This document shows positions 32,986-41,808 of a stretch of DNA of 64,000 bases, one piece after another. Origin of the DNA: Halovenus salina (lineage in GTDB: Archaea > Halobacteriota > Halobacteria > Halobacteriales > Haloarculaceae); assembly GCF_026410925.1 (NCBI RefSeq), contig NZ_CP112972.1, forward strand, positions 1,178,001-1,242,000, read 5' to 3'. A program made the translations under genes and the position numbers. How positions within the stretch are numbered: the first letter of the stretch is position 1; the number at the start of each line of letters is the position of its first letter. Under the pieces are notes generated by a model. The model was given only the letters and a program-made list of their open reading frames with translations. It made no database searches and had not been told where the DNA came from.

Positions 32986-33674
32986 TGGACGTAACACTAT
33001 GGTACAGACTCGGCGCAATCGGGATGGCACTCGGAACGCTCGTTCTCGCCTACGGCTTCCGGCTCGTCCCGCGAGAGAACTACCGTCGCTATGCAGTGCT
33101 GGTGGCCGTTCCGCTCATCGCTGTCGGTGCCTACGTCCTCATGTCGCTCGAAGTCGGTGTCCTGGAGACCCAGACCGACGCGACGGTCTTTGGACTCCGG
33201 TACGTCGACTGGCTGTTGACGACGCCGCTTCACGTGCTCTACCTTGGGCTGCTCGCGGGCGCTTCGAGGGGAGACATCGGCAAATCACTCGCACTGATGG
33301 CCGGAACTATCGTCTTTGGCTTCGCCGGAGCGATGGTTGCACCGCCCCTGAAATGGGTCGGCTTCGCTGCCGGCGCTCTTGCCTTCCTCGGCGTCGTCTA
33401 CTACACTGTCACCAGCTTCGAGCAGGCCGCACGGGGGAACGGAACGCTCGCGTTACTCCGGAAGCTCCGGGCGTTCGTGGTCGTCCTGTGGCTCATCTAC
33501 CCGGTAATCTGGATGCTCGCTCCAGTTGGACTCGGACTGATGCAGATTAACACCTCGGGGCTAGTCGTCGCGTATCTCGATATCGTCTCGAAGGTCGGAT
33601 TCGGCCTCATCGCCCTCTCGGGGCAGCTATCGGCCGAAACTGCTTCGACGGCCACTGAAGTAGCCGCGGACTAG
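32985..33674 (+). CDS. sopII: Sensory rhodopsin II
   Basis: 229 residues, seven helices. Retinal Schiff-base Lys 203 (YLDIVSKVGFG), counterion Asp 75 (RYVDWLLTTPL), Asp 199 and Arg 72 are present, as is Tyr 172 (IYPVIW) that matches Tyr 174 of Natronomonas SRII. Position 204 in that numbering (Thr needed for signalling) is Ser 202 here, and the TTPL motif is followed by His 83. It should drive phototaxis through the transducer encoded just upstream with a one-base overlap. A proton-pump role is unlikely because the D96-type donor is Tyr 86. Confidence 0.95.
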   Translation: MDVTLWYRLGAIGMALGTLVLAYGFRLVPRENYRRYAVLVAVPLIAVGAYVLMSLEVGVLETQTDATVFGLRYVDWLLTTPLHVLYLGLLAGASRGDIGKSLALMAGTIVFGFAGAMVAPPLKWVGFAAGALAFLGVVYYTVTSFEQAARGNGTLALLRKLRAFVVVLWLIYPVIWMLAPVGLGLMQINTSGLVVAYLDIVSKVGFGLIALSGQLSAETASTATEVAAD

Positions 33675-34714
33675 CGGACGCCGGTCCCGCTGTCGGTGGC
33701 CATGAGGTCAACGCGACCGTCCGGCTGGACAATCCCGTCGTAGCAATCGTCTGCAAGTAACAGGCTCCCGTCGAGGTCCGCGTACTCGACGAGCGGCGCG
33801 AGCTGGCACGCGCCCGCAATCGACGCGCTGCTCTCTATCATACAGCCGAGCATGACATCCAGCCCCGCGGCCTTCGCGGCGAGAATCTGGCGCTTTGCGG
33901 GCCGCAGGCCGCCACATTTCATCAGCTTCACCACCACGATATCGACGGCGTCTGCGACCGTCCCCACGTCGGCGGCCGTGACACAGGACTCGTCTGCGGC
34001 CACCGGTAGCTCTCCCTCGACGGAGACCCGTCGGAGCCCGTCGATATCGTCGGCAGGCACGGGCTGTTCGAGGAACTCGACGCCGTGGTCGGCCAGCCAC
34101 GAGGTGTGCTCGACGGCCTCCTCGGCCGTCCACGCGCAGTTGGCGTCGACGCGGATGCGCGCCTCGGGTGCACCCTCGCGGACTGCGTCCAGCCGCTCCC
34201 GGTCGGCGTCAGTACCAAGCTTGACTTTCAGCGTCTCGAAGCCGCGCTCGACGGTCCGTCGTGCCCGGTCACGCATTTCCTCGGGTGAGTCGATCGGCAC
34301 CGTATAGGAGCTCTGTGGCGGTCGGTCTGAGTCGAGCCCCCAGCGACGGTACAGCGGCTCCCCGGCCTGCGTCGCCGCGAGGTCGTGCACGGCAATCGAG
34401 ACAGCCGCGCGGGCGGCGGCTTCGGCCGGCGCAGTCTCTGCCAGGCGTTCCTCGATGACCTGCTGGGCGTGTGGGTCGCCAACCTCGGTGGCCACGTCGA
34501 GCAATGCTGGCAGCGTCTCCTCGACACTCTCGGCCGTCTCACCGTAGTACGCTGAGGGACCTGCTGCACCGATGCCGACTCGGCCCGCCTCGTCTTCGAG
34601 TTCGACGGTCAGGACCGTCGCTTCCTCGGTCGTTCCCCGGGAGATGGTAAACGACTCTGCCAGGGAGAGTCTGTGACGCTCGAATCGGGCCGCTGTAATC
34701 TCAGATGTCGTCAT
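33671..34714 (-). CDS. Enolase-superfamily enzyme, dipeptide (Ala-Glu) epimerase type
   Basis: 347 residues. Active-site landmarks of the muconate-lactonizing subgroup: catalytic Lys pair in ETLKVKLGTD (near residue 162), metal ligands in IRVDANCAWT, FLEQPVPADD and PVAADESC, and second Lys in VVVKLMKCGG. The overall pattern fits L-Ala-D/L-Glu epimerases and o-succinylbenzoate synthases; DE-x-C around the third ligand favours the epimerase. Substrate is inferred. It overlaps the aldo/keto reductase upstream by 14 bases, so the two form one operon. It is convergent with and touches sopII (4-base overlap). Confidence 0.83.
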   Translation of the reverse strand: MTTSEITAARFERHRLSLAESFTISRGTTEEATVLTVELEDEAGRVGIGAAGPSAYYGETAESVEETLPALLDVATEVGDPHAQQVIEERLAETAPAEAAARAAVSIAVHDLAATQAGEPLYRRWGLDSDRPPQSSYTVPIDSPEEMRDRARRTVERGFETLKVKLGTDADRERLDAVREGAPEARIRVDANCAWTAEEAVEHTSWLADHGVEFLEQPVPADDIDGLRRVSVEGELPVAADESCVTAADVGTVADAVDIVVVKLMKCGGLRPAKRQILAAKAAGLDVMLGCMIESSASIAGACQLAPLVEYADLDGSLLLADDCYDGIVQPDGRVDLMATDSGTGVR

Positions 34715-35699
34715 AGGGATCAGGCTTCGATGCGTCGAGGCGCTCGAACTGCTCGTCGGACAGCGAGACGGTCGCAGCCCGGAGGTTCTCTTCGAGCTGG
34801 TCGGTGGTGCGTGCGCCGGCGATTGGCGCGGTCACGTCGGGGTGGTGGAGCTGGTAGGCAAGTGCGACCTGAGCTTCAGAGGCACCGATTGCGTTGCCGA
34901 CGTCCCGGACCACGTCAAGTACATCGAAGTTCTCCTCGGTCAGGTAGCTCTCCTCCCAGCGGTCCGAGTCCGAGGCCGTCGAATCGTCGGGCATGTCGGC
35001 ATCGCGCTCGTATTTCCCGGTCAGGAAGCCCTGGCCGAGTGGGCTCCAGGGGATGATGCCGACGTCCTGTTCGCGACAGAACTCCATGTACTCGGCCTCG
35101 ATTTCGCGGTTGACGAGGTTGTAGCGGGGCTGTGTGACAGTAAACGGTTCCCAGCCGTGCTGGCGAGCAATCTCGTTTGCCCGGGCGATACGCCAGCCGT
35201 TCGGGCGGAACGTCGACGCGCCGAGATAGTGGACCTTGCCGTCGTCGACCAGGCCGTCGAGTGTCCGCATCAGTTCCCGGGCCGGCGTCGACGAATCCCA
35301 CCGGTGGATGTACAGCAGGTCGAGGTAGTCGGTTCCCAGCCGGTCGAGCATCGCGTCGACCTGGTTGCGGATGTGTTTGCGGTTGAGCCCGCCGGCGTTG
35401 GCGTCGTCCTCGCGGGTCGGCCAGTAGATCTTCGAGGCGATAACGAACTCGTCACGGTTGCGTTCCTCCAGCCACTCGCCAATCCACTCTTCGCTGACGC
35501 CGCCGCCGTAGACGTCTGCCGTGTCGATAAAGCGCCCGCCAGCGGCCTCGTATGTGTCAAGCAGGTCGTGACCCCGCTCGCGGCTGATTTCGAGGTTACC
35601 GGCGGCGGTCTCGCGGCCGAATCGCCACGTTCCGAAGGCGATTTCGCTTACTTCCAGCCCGGTTCGTCCCATCGGGACCGTGTCGAGGTCGAGGTCCAT
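34701..35699 (-). CDS. Aldo/keto reductase
   Basis: 332 residues from ATG 35699 (MDLDLDTVPMGRTGLEVSEIAFG); the frame opens a few codons upstream but this start fits better. TIM-barrel features: catalytic Asp/Tyr/Lys/His in FIDTADVYGGG, VIASKIYWP and LLYIHRWDSS, and the NADP site near GIIPWSPLGQGFLTGKY and PIAGARTTDQLEENL. It reduces an aldehyde or ketone with NADPH, substrate unknown. Together with the epimerase it overlaps, a sugar or amino-acid derivative pathway is possible. Confidence 0.9.
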   Translation of the reverse strand: MDLDLDTVPMGRTGLEVSEIAFGTWRFGRETAAGNLEISRERGHDLLDTYEAAGGRFIDTADVYGGGVSEEWIGEWLEERNRDEFVIASKIYWPTREDDANAGGLNRKHIRNQVDAMLDRLGTDYLDLLYIHRWDSSTPARELMRTLDGLVDDGKVHYLGASTFRPNGWRIARANEIARQHGWEPFTVTQPRYNLVNREIEAEYMEFCREQDVGIIPWSPLGQGFLTGKYERDADMPDDSTASDSDRWEESYLTEENFDVLDVVRDVGNAIGASEAQVALAYQLHHPDVTAPIAGARTTDQLEENLRAATVSLSDEQFERLDASKPDPYDDI

Positions 35700-35775
35700 G
35701 CTCCGGGTGTCGGCTGCGAGCAAAAGAAAGGTTGGGGGTTTCGGTCACACAGTCGTCTAGTTGCGGTGACAGGCC

Positions 35776-37020
35776 TCAGCGAAAGAGGTCTCGGGCAGCG
35801 TCGAGGGCACCGACCAGTGCGTCGATTTCCTCGCGAGTGTTGTAGATATAGAAGGAGGCCCGCGCCGAGGCCGTCTTGCCCATCTTGTCGTGGAGCGGCT
35901 GGGTGCAGTGGTCGCCGGCGCGGATTGCAACGGAGTAGTCGTTGAGAATTTCGGAGATATCGTGGGGGTGGACGCTATCGAGGGTAAAGGAGACCAACCC
36001 GCCGCGCTGTTCGCCTGCCGACGGCCCCATGATGTCGATATCGTCGAACTCCGAGAGCCGGTCGATGGCGTACTGGGCGAGTGCGTTCTCGTGACGCTCG
36101 ATGCGTTCCATCCCGATATCGTCGAGGTAGTCAGCGGCCTCGGCGAGTGCGATACCCTGTGCGATTGCCGGCGTTCCTGCCTCGTACTTCCAGGGAAGGT
36201 CGTGCCAGGTCGTCTCATCGAACTCGACTTTCCGTATCATGCCGCCGCCGTACAGGAATGGGTCCATCTCCTCGAGGAGGTGTTGTTTACCGTAGAGACC
36301 GCCGATACCGGTCGGTCCAACCATCTTGTGGCCCGAGAAGGCGAAGAAATCGGCGTCCATCGCCTTCACGTCGACTGGCATCGTCGGCACCGACTGAGCG
36401 CCGTCGACGAAGATATAGGCGTCGTGGTCGTGAGCGAGGTCCGCGAGGTCGCCAACCGGATTGATGGTGCCGAGCGTGTTCGAGACGTGGACGACGCTCA
36501 CCATCTGCGTGTCGTCGGTGATTAGCTCGGCGGCGTGGTCCATGTCGAGGTGGCCGTCGTCGTCAACCTCGATGAACTGTATCTCTGCGCCGGTCCGGTC
36601 TGCAATCTGTTGCCAGGTCACCAGCGAGGAGTGATGTTCCATCTCGCTCATAACCACCTCGTCGCCGGGCTCGAGTTCGTTCAGCCCCCAAGCGTAGGCG
36701 ATGAGGTTCTCGGCCTCTGTGGTGTTGCGGACGAACACCATCTCCTCGCGCCCCTCGGCTCCGATAAACTCCGCCAGCCGGTCGTGAGCCTCTTCGTAGG
36801 CGACGCTCGCCTCCTGAGAGAGCTGGTGGATGCCACGGTGGATGTTCGCGTTCGTCTCGCGGTAGTAGTCGGCTATCGCGTCGACGACGGGCTCGGGTGT
36901 CTGTGAAGTCGCCGCGTTGTCGAGATAGACGAGCTGTTTGCCGCCAATCTCGCGCTCCAGGATAGGGAAATCGTCCCGGATACGCTCGACGTCGAGAAGT
37001 TCAGTCTCAGGCGTTGCCAT
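35776..37020 (-). CDS. sufS: Cysteine desulfurase SufS (group II)
   Basis: 414 residues from ATG 37020 (a second ATG two codons upstream). PLP Lys in the SGHKMVGPTGIGGLYG motif, ANIHRGIHQLSQEA near residue 60, EMEHHSSLVTWQ and the catalytic Cys in AIRAGDHCTQPLH (near residue 363), which is typical of group II SufS. It takes sulfur from cysteine for iron-sulfur cluster assembly with SufU or SufBCD, which are not in the window. Confidence 0.94.
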   Translation of the reverse strand: MATPETELLDVERIRDDFPILEREIGGKQLVYLDNAATSQTPEPVVDAIADYYRETNANIHRGIHQLSQEASVAYEEAHDRLAEFIGAEGREEMVFVRNTTEAENLIAYAWGLNELEPGDEVVMSEMEHHSSLVTWQQIADRTGAEIQFIEVDDDGHLDMDHAAELITDDTQMVSVVHVSNTLGTINPVGDLADLAHDHDAYIFVDGAQSVPTMPVDVKAMDADFFAFSGHKMVGPTGIGGLYGKQHLLEEMDPFLYGGGMIRKVEFDETTWHDLPWKYEAGTPAIAQGIALAEAADYLDDIGMERIERHENALAQYAIDRLSEFDDIDIMGPSAGEQRGGLVSFTLDSVHPHDISEILNDYSVAIRAGDHCTQPLHDKMGKTASARASFYIYNTREEIDALVGALDAARDLFR

Positions 37021-37098
37021 TACCATCTACTCAGGGTTGGAGGAGTAACATTATTTCGGTTTCTCGAAACTGTATTTGCCGCAGTCGTAATCCTGGCC

Positions 37099-37395
37099 TC
37101 ACAGCCACAGGAGCTGTGCGTGGCGGGTCCCATCCAGGTCGAGGACGTTCTCTTCGTCGACGAACCCGTGCTCGACTGCGAGCGCGACCGCAGCCGTGCC
37201 GACGAGGTTCGCCACGGTGCAGTTGGCGAGGCTCTGGACGACAGTCCCTTCGTCGGCGGGGTCGCCGTCGTAAAACTCTGGGTCGACACTCAGGGAGACG
37301 TCGCCGTTCTCGAACTCCTCGCCGAGTACGTCCGCGTCACAGACAGAGACGAGTCGGCCCTTGGGTGTCTCGCGTTCGTTCAGCAGTAGCTCCAT
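37099..37395 (-). CDS. DUF424 domain protein
   Basis: 98 residues of the archaeal DUF424 family: LLNERETPKGRLVSVCDADVLGEEFENGDVSLSVDPEFYDGDPADE and ANCTVANLVGTAAVALAVEHGFVDEENVLDLDGTRHAQLLWL. The family occurs across archaea beside translation genes but its role is not established. It is 3 bases downstream of the TPR gene and so probably co-transcribed with it. Confidence 0.87.
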   Translation of the reverse strand: MELLLNERETPKGRLVSVCDADVLGEEFENGDVSLSVDPEFYDGDPADEGTVVQSLANCTVANLVGTAAVALAVEHGFVDEENVLDLDGTRHAQLLWL

Positions 37396-37398
37396 GAG

Positions 37399-38127
37399 TT
37401 ATTCGAGGAGCTCCTGTTCCCGTTCGTCGCGCATCGCCTCGGCCTCCTCGGCGACCTCCTCGGCGCGTTCGTCTTCGCCCATCCGTTCGAGGGCGACTGC
37501 TTTCTCTTCGAGCAGGTCGGCGCTCCGGTAGCCGAGCCGAACCGCGTTATCGAAGGCGTTGAGGGCGTCTTCGGCGAGGCCGCGCTCGTTGAGGAAAAAG
37601 CCCCGGTTGTACCAGGCTTCGCCAAAGCGAGGGTCGATTTCGACGGCGCGTTCGGCGTGTTCGAGTGCCTGCTCGGTGCGGCCGAACTCCCAGAGCGCGT
37701 AGGCGAGGTTCGTCTCGGCCGTGGCGGCGTGCTCGGAATCGCCGTCGATATCGATTGCTTCCTTGTACGCCCCGATGGCGGCGTCGTACTCTTCGAGTTC
37801 TGCGTGGGCGACCCCCTTGTTGACCCACGTCTCCTGTTCGGTACGTTCATCCTCGGCGAACTGACCGGCCCGTTCGAGGGTTTCAGTCGCCTGCTCGTGC
37901 CGGTTCAGGCGGATATATTCGAGCCCGACATCGAGGACCGTCTCGGCGTCGACCGACTCGGTGTTGAGATTTGCCTCGTCGAGTATGTCCGGCAACGCGT
38001 GTGAGTCGACCGGGTCGACGGTATCGGGGTCGACAGCCAGGTCTGACGGTTCGAGGTCGAACGCGTCGTACGGGTCCTCGAAGCCCTGGCCTTCCGAAAA
38101 CTCGTGGTCTGGGGGGTCATCTGTCAT
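37399..38127 (-). CDS. Tetratricopeptide-repeat protein
   Basis: 242 residues, very acidic. Four to five TPR units are visible, such as EAYKEAIDIDGDSEHAATAETNLAYALWEFGRTEQALEHAERAVEIDPRFGEAWYNRGFFLNERG (W-LG-Y-A-F-A-P pattern), from about residue 80 to 215. TPR proteins mediate protein-protein contacts. Operon with the DUF424 gene; the partner is unknown. Confidence 0.88.
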   Translation of the reverse strand: MTDDPPDHEFSEGQGFEDPYDAFDLEPSDLAVDPDTVDPVDSHALPDILDEANLNTESVDAETVLDVGLEYIRLNRHEQATETLERAGQFAEDERTEQETWVNKGVAHAELEEYDAAIGAYKEAIDIDGDSEHAATAETNLAYALWEFGRTEQALEHAERAVEIDPRFGEAWYNRGFFLNERGLAEDALNAFDNAVRLGYRSADLLEEKAVALERMGEDERAEEVAEEAEAMRDEREQELLE

Positions 38128-38180
38128 ACACTCTCGTAGGCGTGGCGGACAATTAAGGCCTGCGTCACCAACTTCCGCGT

Positions 38181-38735
38181 ATGCGACTGTTCGTCAGCAT
38201 CGACATCGACGACCCAGAGCCGGTAGCTACCGTTCAGGAGCTGTTCGACAGCGCAGACGGGCTCCGATACACCGACCCCGAGCAGGCACACCTGACGCTG
38301 AAATTTCTCGGCGAGACCGGCGAGGATGACCTCCCAGCGCTTCGGACCGCATTCGGGGAAGCTGTCGCCGAAAGCGGCGTTAGCCCATTCGAGGCGTCGT
38401 TCGGCGGGCTCGGAGTCTTTCCCCACCTCGATTACATCAGTGTGGTCTGGCTCGGCGTTACCGAAGGTGAGACGGAGTTCACGCAGCTCCACGAGGCAGT
38501 CGAGCGGAAGACAGTCGACCTGGGATTCGACCCCGAAGACCACGAGTTCACGCCACATGTGACACTGGCGCGGATGGACCACGCAGGGAGCAAAGGCCTG
38601 GTCCAGGATGTCGTCCAGAATCGCGACCCGGACGCCGGAACAATGGTAGTCGACGAGCTACAACTGAAAGAGAGCACACTCACAGACGACGGCCCCGAGT
38701 ATAGGACCGTCGAGCGGTTTCAGCTTCCCGGCTAG
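38181..38735 (+). CDS. thpR: RNA 2',3'-cyclic phosphodiesterase (ThpR/LigT)
   Basis: 184 residues, family length. The two H-x-T-x catalytic motifs of the 2H phosphoesterases are present: HLTLKFLG near residue 42 and HVTLARM near residue 127. MRLFVSIDIDDP at the start fits. The enzyme opens 2',3'-cyclic phosphates to 2'-phosphates and can ligate tRNA halves in vitro. Overlaps the convergent lipoprotein gene by 4 bases. Confidence 0.93.
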   Translation: MRLFVSIDIDDPEPVATVQELFDSADGLRYTDPEQAHLTLKFLGETGEDDLPALRTAFGEAVAESGVSPFEASFGGLGVFPHLDYISVVWLGVTEGETEFTQLHEAVERKTVDLGFDPEDHEFTPHVTLARMDHAGSKGLVQDVVQNRDPDAGTMVVDELQLKESTLTDDGPEYRTVERFQLPG

Positions 38736-39232
38736 AACCGGTCTTCGACGACCTCCAGGCTGATAGACACAGGCAAGTCGGCGGTCTTGCCGACCTGTAT
38801 CTCCCCGTACGTCGAGTTGTCGACAACGAAATAATGAGTCCGATCGAAGTTGACCGAGGTACGGCCCCCGTCTCTGGGCACCGACGCTTCGTAGACGCCG
38901 GCTTCAGAGTTTTCCATAGCAACGGAGCGAAGCGATTTGTCTCCAACTGGCGGGTTCTCGGGCATTTCGTCTTCGACACGTGTCGCACGCTGGTAGCGCT
39001 GGTAGGCTTCGGCGTCTCTGAAGTAGAACGTCTCGAATCGGTGGTGCTCGGACCGCACGGTGTAGGACAGTTCGCCGGAGCCGTCGGGCTCCTCAATCTC
39101 TCTCGACCAGCCCTGGGAGGCGGGAATCCGTTCGGTCATCGACAAACTGACCACGACCTCACCGTTCAAGCAGCCACCCAGCCCGACAGTGGCCCCGAGA
39201 CCGGTCGCGGCCAGAAACGACCGTCGCCTCAT
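38732..39232 (-). CDS. Secreted lipoprotein, unknown
   Basis: 166 residues. N-terminus MRRRSFLAATGLGATVGLGGC is a Tat-style signal (RRRSFLAAT) with lipobox LGGC (Cys 21). The mature part is beta-rich with no family I recognise (SLSMTERIPASQGWSREIEEPDGSGELSYTV). Convergent with thpR. A cell-surface role is the only inference. Confidence 0.75.
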   Translation of the reverse strand: MRRRSFLAATGLGATVGLGGCLNGEVVVSLSMTERIPASQGWSREIEEPDGSGELSYTVRSEHHRFETFYFRDAEAYQRYQRATRVEDEMPENPPVGDKSLRSVAMENSEAGVYEASVPRDGGRTSVNFDRTHYFVVDNSTYGEIQVGKTADLPVSISLEVVEDRF

Positions 39233-39529
39233 AATAGTATATTTCTATCCAACGATATAGTATCTGCTGGCCAAATTATCGCACCTGATAACGGGCCTGT
39301 GGGGCCGTTACCCAGTGATTAGAAGACAATAGAAGATATAACCACATATCCCAGATCTTGTTATGTGACAACAATGAAAATGAGGAGAGGGACGCCTCGA
39401 TCAAAGTATCAACGCCGAAAACGTTGGTCAGCAGTGGCTGACAGACAGCGAGTCAGCGGCTGTGTTCACTATGTCGAATGAGGGGAAAAGAACACACATA
39501 TAAGTCCCGGCGGGGAAGAGAAGCACACT
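39233..39529. other. Intergenic region before rpl39e
   Basis: 297 bases, AT-rich on the left (around 39230-39280). The only element I can point to is the rpl39e TATA box at its right end. A 34-codon frame (39374 onward) looks spurious. Confidence 0.5.
39498..39504 (+). promoter_or_regulatory. TATA box of the rpl39e operon
   Basis: ATATAAG lies 26-32 bases before ATG 39530, fitting a leaderless transcript for rpl39e-rpl31e-eif6. Confidence 0.55.
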
Positions 39530-39682
39530 ATGGGTAAGAAATCGAAAGCCAAGAAAAAGCGGCTCGGAAAGCTCGAGGACCAGAACACGCGGGTCCCGGC
39601 ATGGGTCATCATGAAGACGGACCGAGACATGATTCGGAACCCGAAACGACGCAACTGGCGACGGAGTGATACGGACGAATGA
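39530..39682 (+). CDS. rpl39e: Ribosomal protein eL39
   Basis: 50 residues, below many gene-size cutoffs but unmistakable: [19 protein letters not shown], then [30 protein letters not shown]. It lines the exit tunnel region of the large subunit. The stop overlaps the start of rpl31e by 4 bases (ATGA at 39679), the standard archaeal order with eif6. Confidence 0.93.
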   Translation: MGKKSKAKKKRLGKLEDQNTRVPAWVIMKTDRDMIRNPKRRNWRRSDTDE

Positions 39683-39957
39683 GCTCGAGTGGTCTCGACG
39701 AGCGGGTCATGACCGTCCCGCTCCGGAGTACGCTTGCAGGCTCGTCGAGCGACCAGGCAGACCAGGCGCTGTCGGTCATCCGCGAGCACCTCGCACAGCA
39801 TTTCTCCGTCGACGAAGACGCTGTCAGGCTCGACCCCTCGATAAACGAGGCAGTATGGGCAAACGGCCGGTCGAACCCCCCGAGCAAGGTTCGCGTCCGG
39901 GCAGCCCGCTTCGAAGAGGACGGCGACGGCGTCGTCGAAGCCGAAGCCGCAGAGTAA
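39679..39957 (+). CDS. rpl31e: Ribosomal protein eL31
   Basis: 92 residues. Family features: [75 protein letters not shown]. It forms part of the large subunit near the tunnel exit. Start overlaps rpl39e; the eif6 GTG begins one base after its stop. Confidence 0.94.
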   Translation: MSSSGLDERVMTVPLRSTLAGSSSDQADQALSVIREHLAQHFSVDEDAVRLDPSINEAVWANGRSNPPSKVRVRAARFEEDGDGVVEAEAAE

Positions 39958-39958
39958 C

Positions 39959-40627
39959 GTGTTCCGCACGGCCCTCGCTGGCTCGCCCTATATCGGTGTC
40001 TTCGCCCGGGCGACCGACGACTGTCTCCTCATCCGGCCCGACGTAGAGGAGAGCGTTCACGACGACTTCGCTGAGGAGCTTGGCGTCTCTGCAGTGCCGA
40101 CCACGGTCGGTGGATCGGGCACAGTCGGCGCTCTGGCGACGGGCAACGAGAACGGCCTCCTCGTGAGCAGTCGCGTCGCCGAGCGCGAGCGCGAGGCGAT
40201 TACCGACGCTATCGATCTCCCGGTGACAGAGCTACCGGGCCGTATCAACGCCGCCGGTAATGTTGTCCTCGTCAACAACAACGGCGCTTATGTCCATTCG
40301 GACCTCTCCGACGATGCGGTACGGAGCATCGAGACGGGCCTCGGCGTCCCGGTCACACGAGGGACAATCGCGGGCGTCGACACAGTCGGGACAGCCGCAG
40401 TCGCGACCAACAACGGCGTTCTCTGTCACCCGAAGACGACAGACGAACGCCTCGACGAACTCGAAGAAGCTCTGGGCGTTCCCGCCGATATCGGGACGAT
40501 CAACTACGGCGGCCCGCTCGTCGGGTCCGGATTGGTCGCAAACGACGACGGCTACATCGTCGGCTCCGAGACGACTGGTCCCGAACTCGGCCGTATCGAA
40601 TCCGCGCTCGGCTACATCGAGGACTGA
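39959..40627 (+). CDS. eif6: Translation initiation factor 6 (aIF6)
   Basis: 222 residues, five pseudo-repeats of the eIF6 fold. Features include [42 protein letters not shown], and [20 protein letters not shown]. It binds the 50S subunit and keeps it from joining 30S too early. The start is GTG 39959, one base after rpl31e. Haloarchaea usually continue this operon with rpl18a, pfdA and ftsY; here the next gene on the strand is crtB, so the usual gene order is broken. Confidence 0.94.
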   Translation: MFRTALAGSPYIGVFARATDDCLLIRPDVEESVHDDFAEELGVSAVPTTVGGSGTVGALATGNENGLLVSSRVAEREREAITDAIDLPVTELPGRINAAGNVVLVNNNGAYVHSDLSDDAVRSIETGLGVPVTRGTIAGVDTVGTAAVATNNGVLCHPKTTDERLDELEEALGVPADIGTINYGGPLVGSGLVANDDGYIVGSETTGPELGRIESALGYIED

Positions 40628-40748
40628 CGCGGTCGGCTCATTTTACCGACACATCAGTTGTCACCAAATGCGACTATCTTCGGTGACACGTTCGTCACAA
40701 AGAGGGGACCCGATGACGGGGGGCTTTGTGTAACAGTGTTAGGTCGTG

Positions 40749-40757
40749 TTTTTATTA
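40749..40757 (+). promoter_or_regulatory. TATA box of crtB
   Basis: TTTTTATTA, 23-31 bases before the GTG start at 40780, supporting the GTG as the true leaderless start. Confidence 0.5.
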
Positions 40758-40779
40758 GCTATCCGACCGAAAGGATACT

Positions 40780-41739
40780 GTGAACGAGTCACAGCGACAG
40801 AGAGGAAAGGCCATCCACCGGCAGACTGGCCAGACCTTCTATTATGCGACCCGGCTGCTGCCGGAGCGGATCCGGGAACAGACCTACGTTCTCTACGGGT
40901 TCTTTCGGATTGCCGACGAGGTAGTTGACGGCGAGACGGAGATGACCAAGGAGGAGAAAGCGACCGAACTGGAGGGGTTACGGGCGGCTGCACTGGGAGA
41001 AGCGCCAGCCGACGACCCTGTTGTGGACGCGTTCTCGGAGCTGCGGGCGGAGGAGGGTATCGCCGACGAAGAGGTTGACGCCTTTATTGACGCCATGCTC
41101 GCCGATATCGACACGGAACGCTACGAGACCTTCGAGGACCTCCGTGGATATATGCGAGGGTCGGCTGCTGCGGTCGGGAACATGATGCTCGCCATCATGG
41201 ATGCCGACGACCCCGACGCGGCCCGGCCACACGCAATGAAACTCGGTGAAGCATTCCAGCTGACGAACTTCATTCGGGATGTCGACGAGGACATCACAGA
41301 ACTCGACCGGACTTACCTCCCGATGCAGACGCTCAAACAGTACGGCGTCACGGTCGACCAGCTTCGGCGGGGCGAGTGTACACCTGCCTTCCGCGAGGCG
41401 ATTCAGGCTGAACTCGTCCGGACAGAACAGCTTTATCGCGATGGTGTCCGCGGCATCGAACATCTGCCGAGTGACTGCCAGTTCGCCGTGTTGCTCTCGG
41501 CGGTGCTGTATGCCGAACACCACCGCCTGATTCGCAAACAGGAGTTCGACGTCCTTACGGCTCGTCCGTCGCTGTCACGCCGCCGAAAGCTGTGGCTAGT
41601 TGCCCGGACGTGGTGGCACTGGCGGCGGTTCCGTGACCCCATTGCGGTGTTCAAACGCGTCAGCGCGATTCCGGAACTCGACCGGACCACGACCGAACGG
41701 ACCGACGGTCAGGAGCATACAATTCCTTCGACCGACTGA
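40780..41739 (+). CDS. crtB: Phytoene synthase
   Basis: 319 residues from GTG 40780. The two Asp-rich sites of trans-isoprenyl head-to-head synthases are present: FFRIADEVVDGE (near residue 46) and QLTNFIRDVDEDITELDRTYLP (near residue 160). It joins two geranylgeranyl diphosphates into phytoene, the first step to bacterioruberin and to retinal. Retinal is needed for the sensory rhodopsin encoded 7 kb upstream. Confidence 0.93.
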   Translation: MNESQRQRGKAIHRQTGQTFYYATRLLPERIREQTYVLYGFFRIADEVVDGETEMTKEEKATELEGLRAAALGEAPADDPVVDAFSELRAEEGIADEEVDAFIDAMLADIDTERYETFEDLRGYMRGSAAAVGNMMLAIMDADDPDAARPHAMKLGEAFQLTNFIRDVDEDITELDRTYLPMQTLKQYGVTVDQLRRGECTPAFREAIQAELVRTEQLYRDGVRGIEHLPSDCQFAVLLSAVLYAEHHRLIRKQEFDVLTARPSLSRRRKLWLVARTWWHWRRFRDPIAVFKRVSAIPELDRTTTERTDGQEHTIPSTD

Positions 41740-41808
41740 ACCCCGAGCCAGACAGTTTGAGCGGGAAAGCGGGATAACTGATATGTCCGTCCTGTCGTAA
41801 GGTCGTCC

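Noticed and set aside
34842-35945. 367-codon plus-strand frame opposite the aldo/keto reductase and sufS
   Set aside because: Shadow frame; no recognisable fold.
39374-39481. 34-codon frame before rpl39e
   Set aside because: Very basic, no promoter position, no family; most likely chance.
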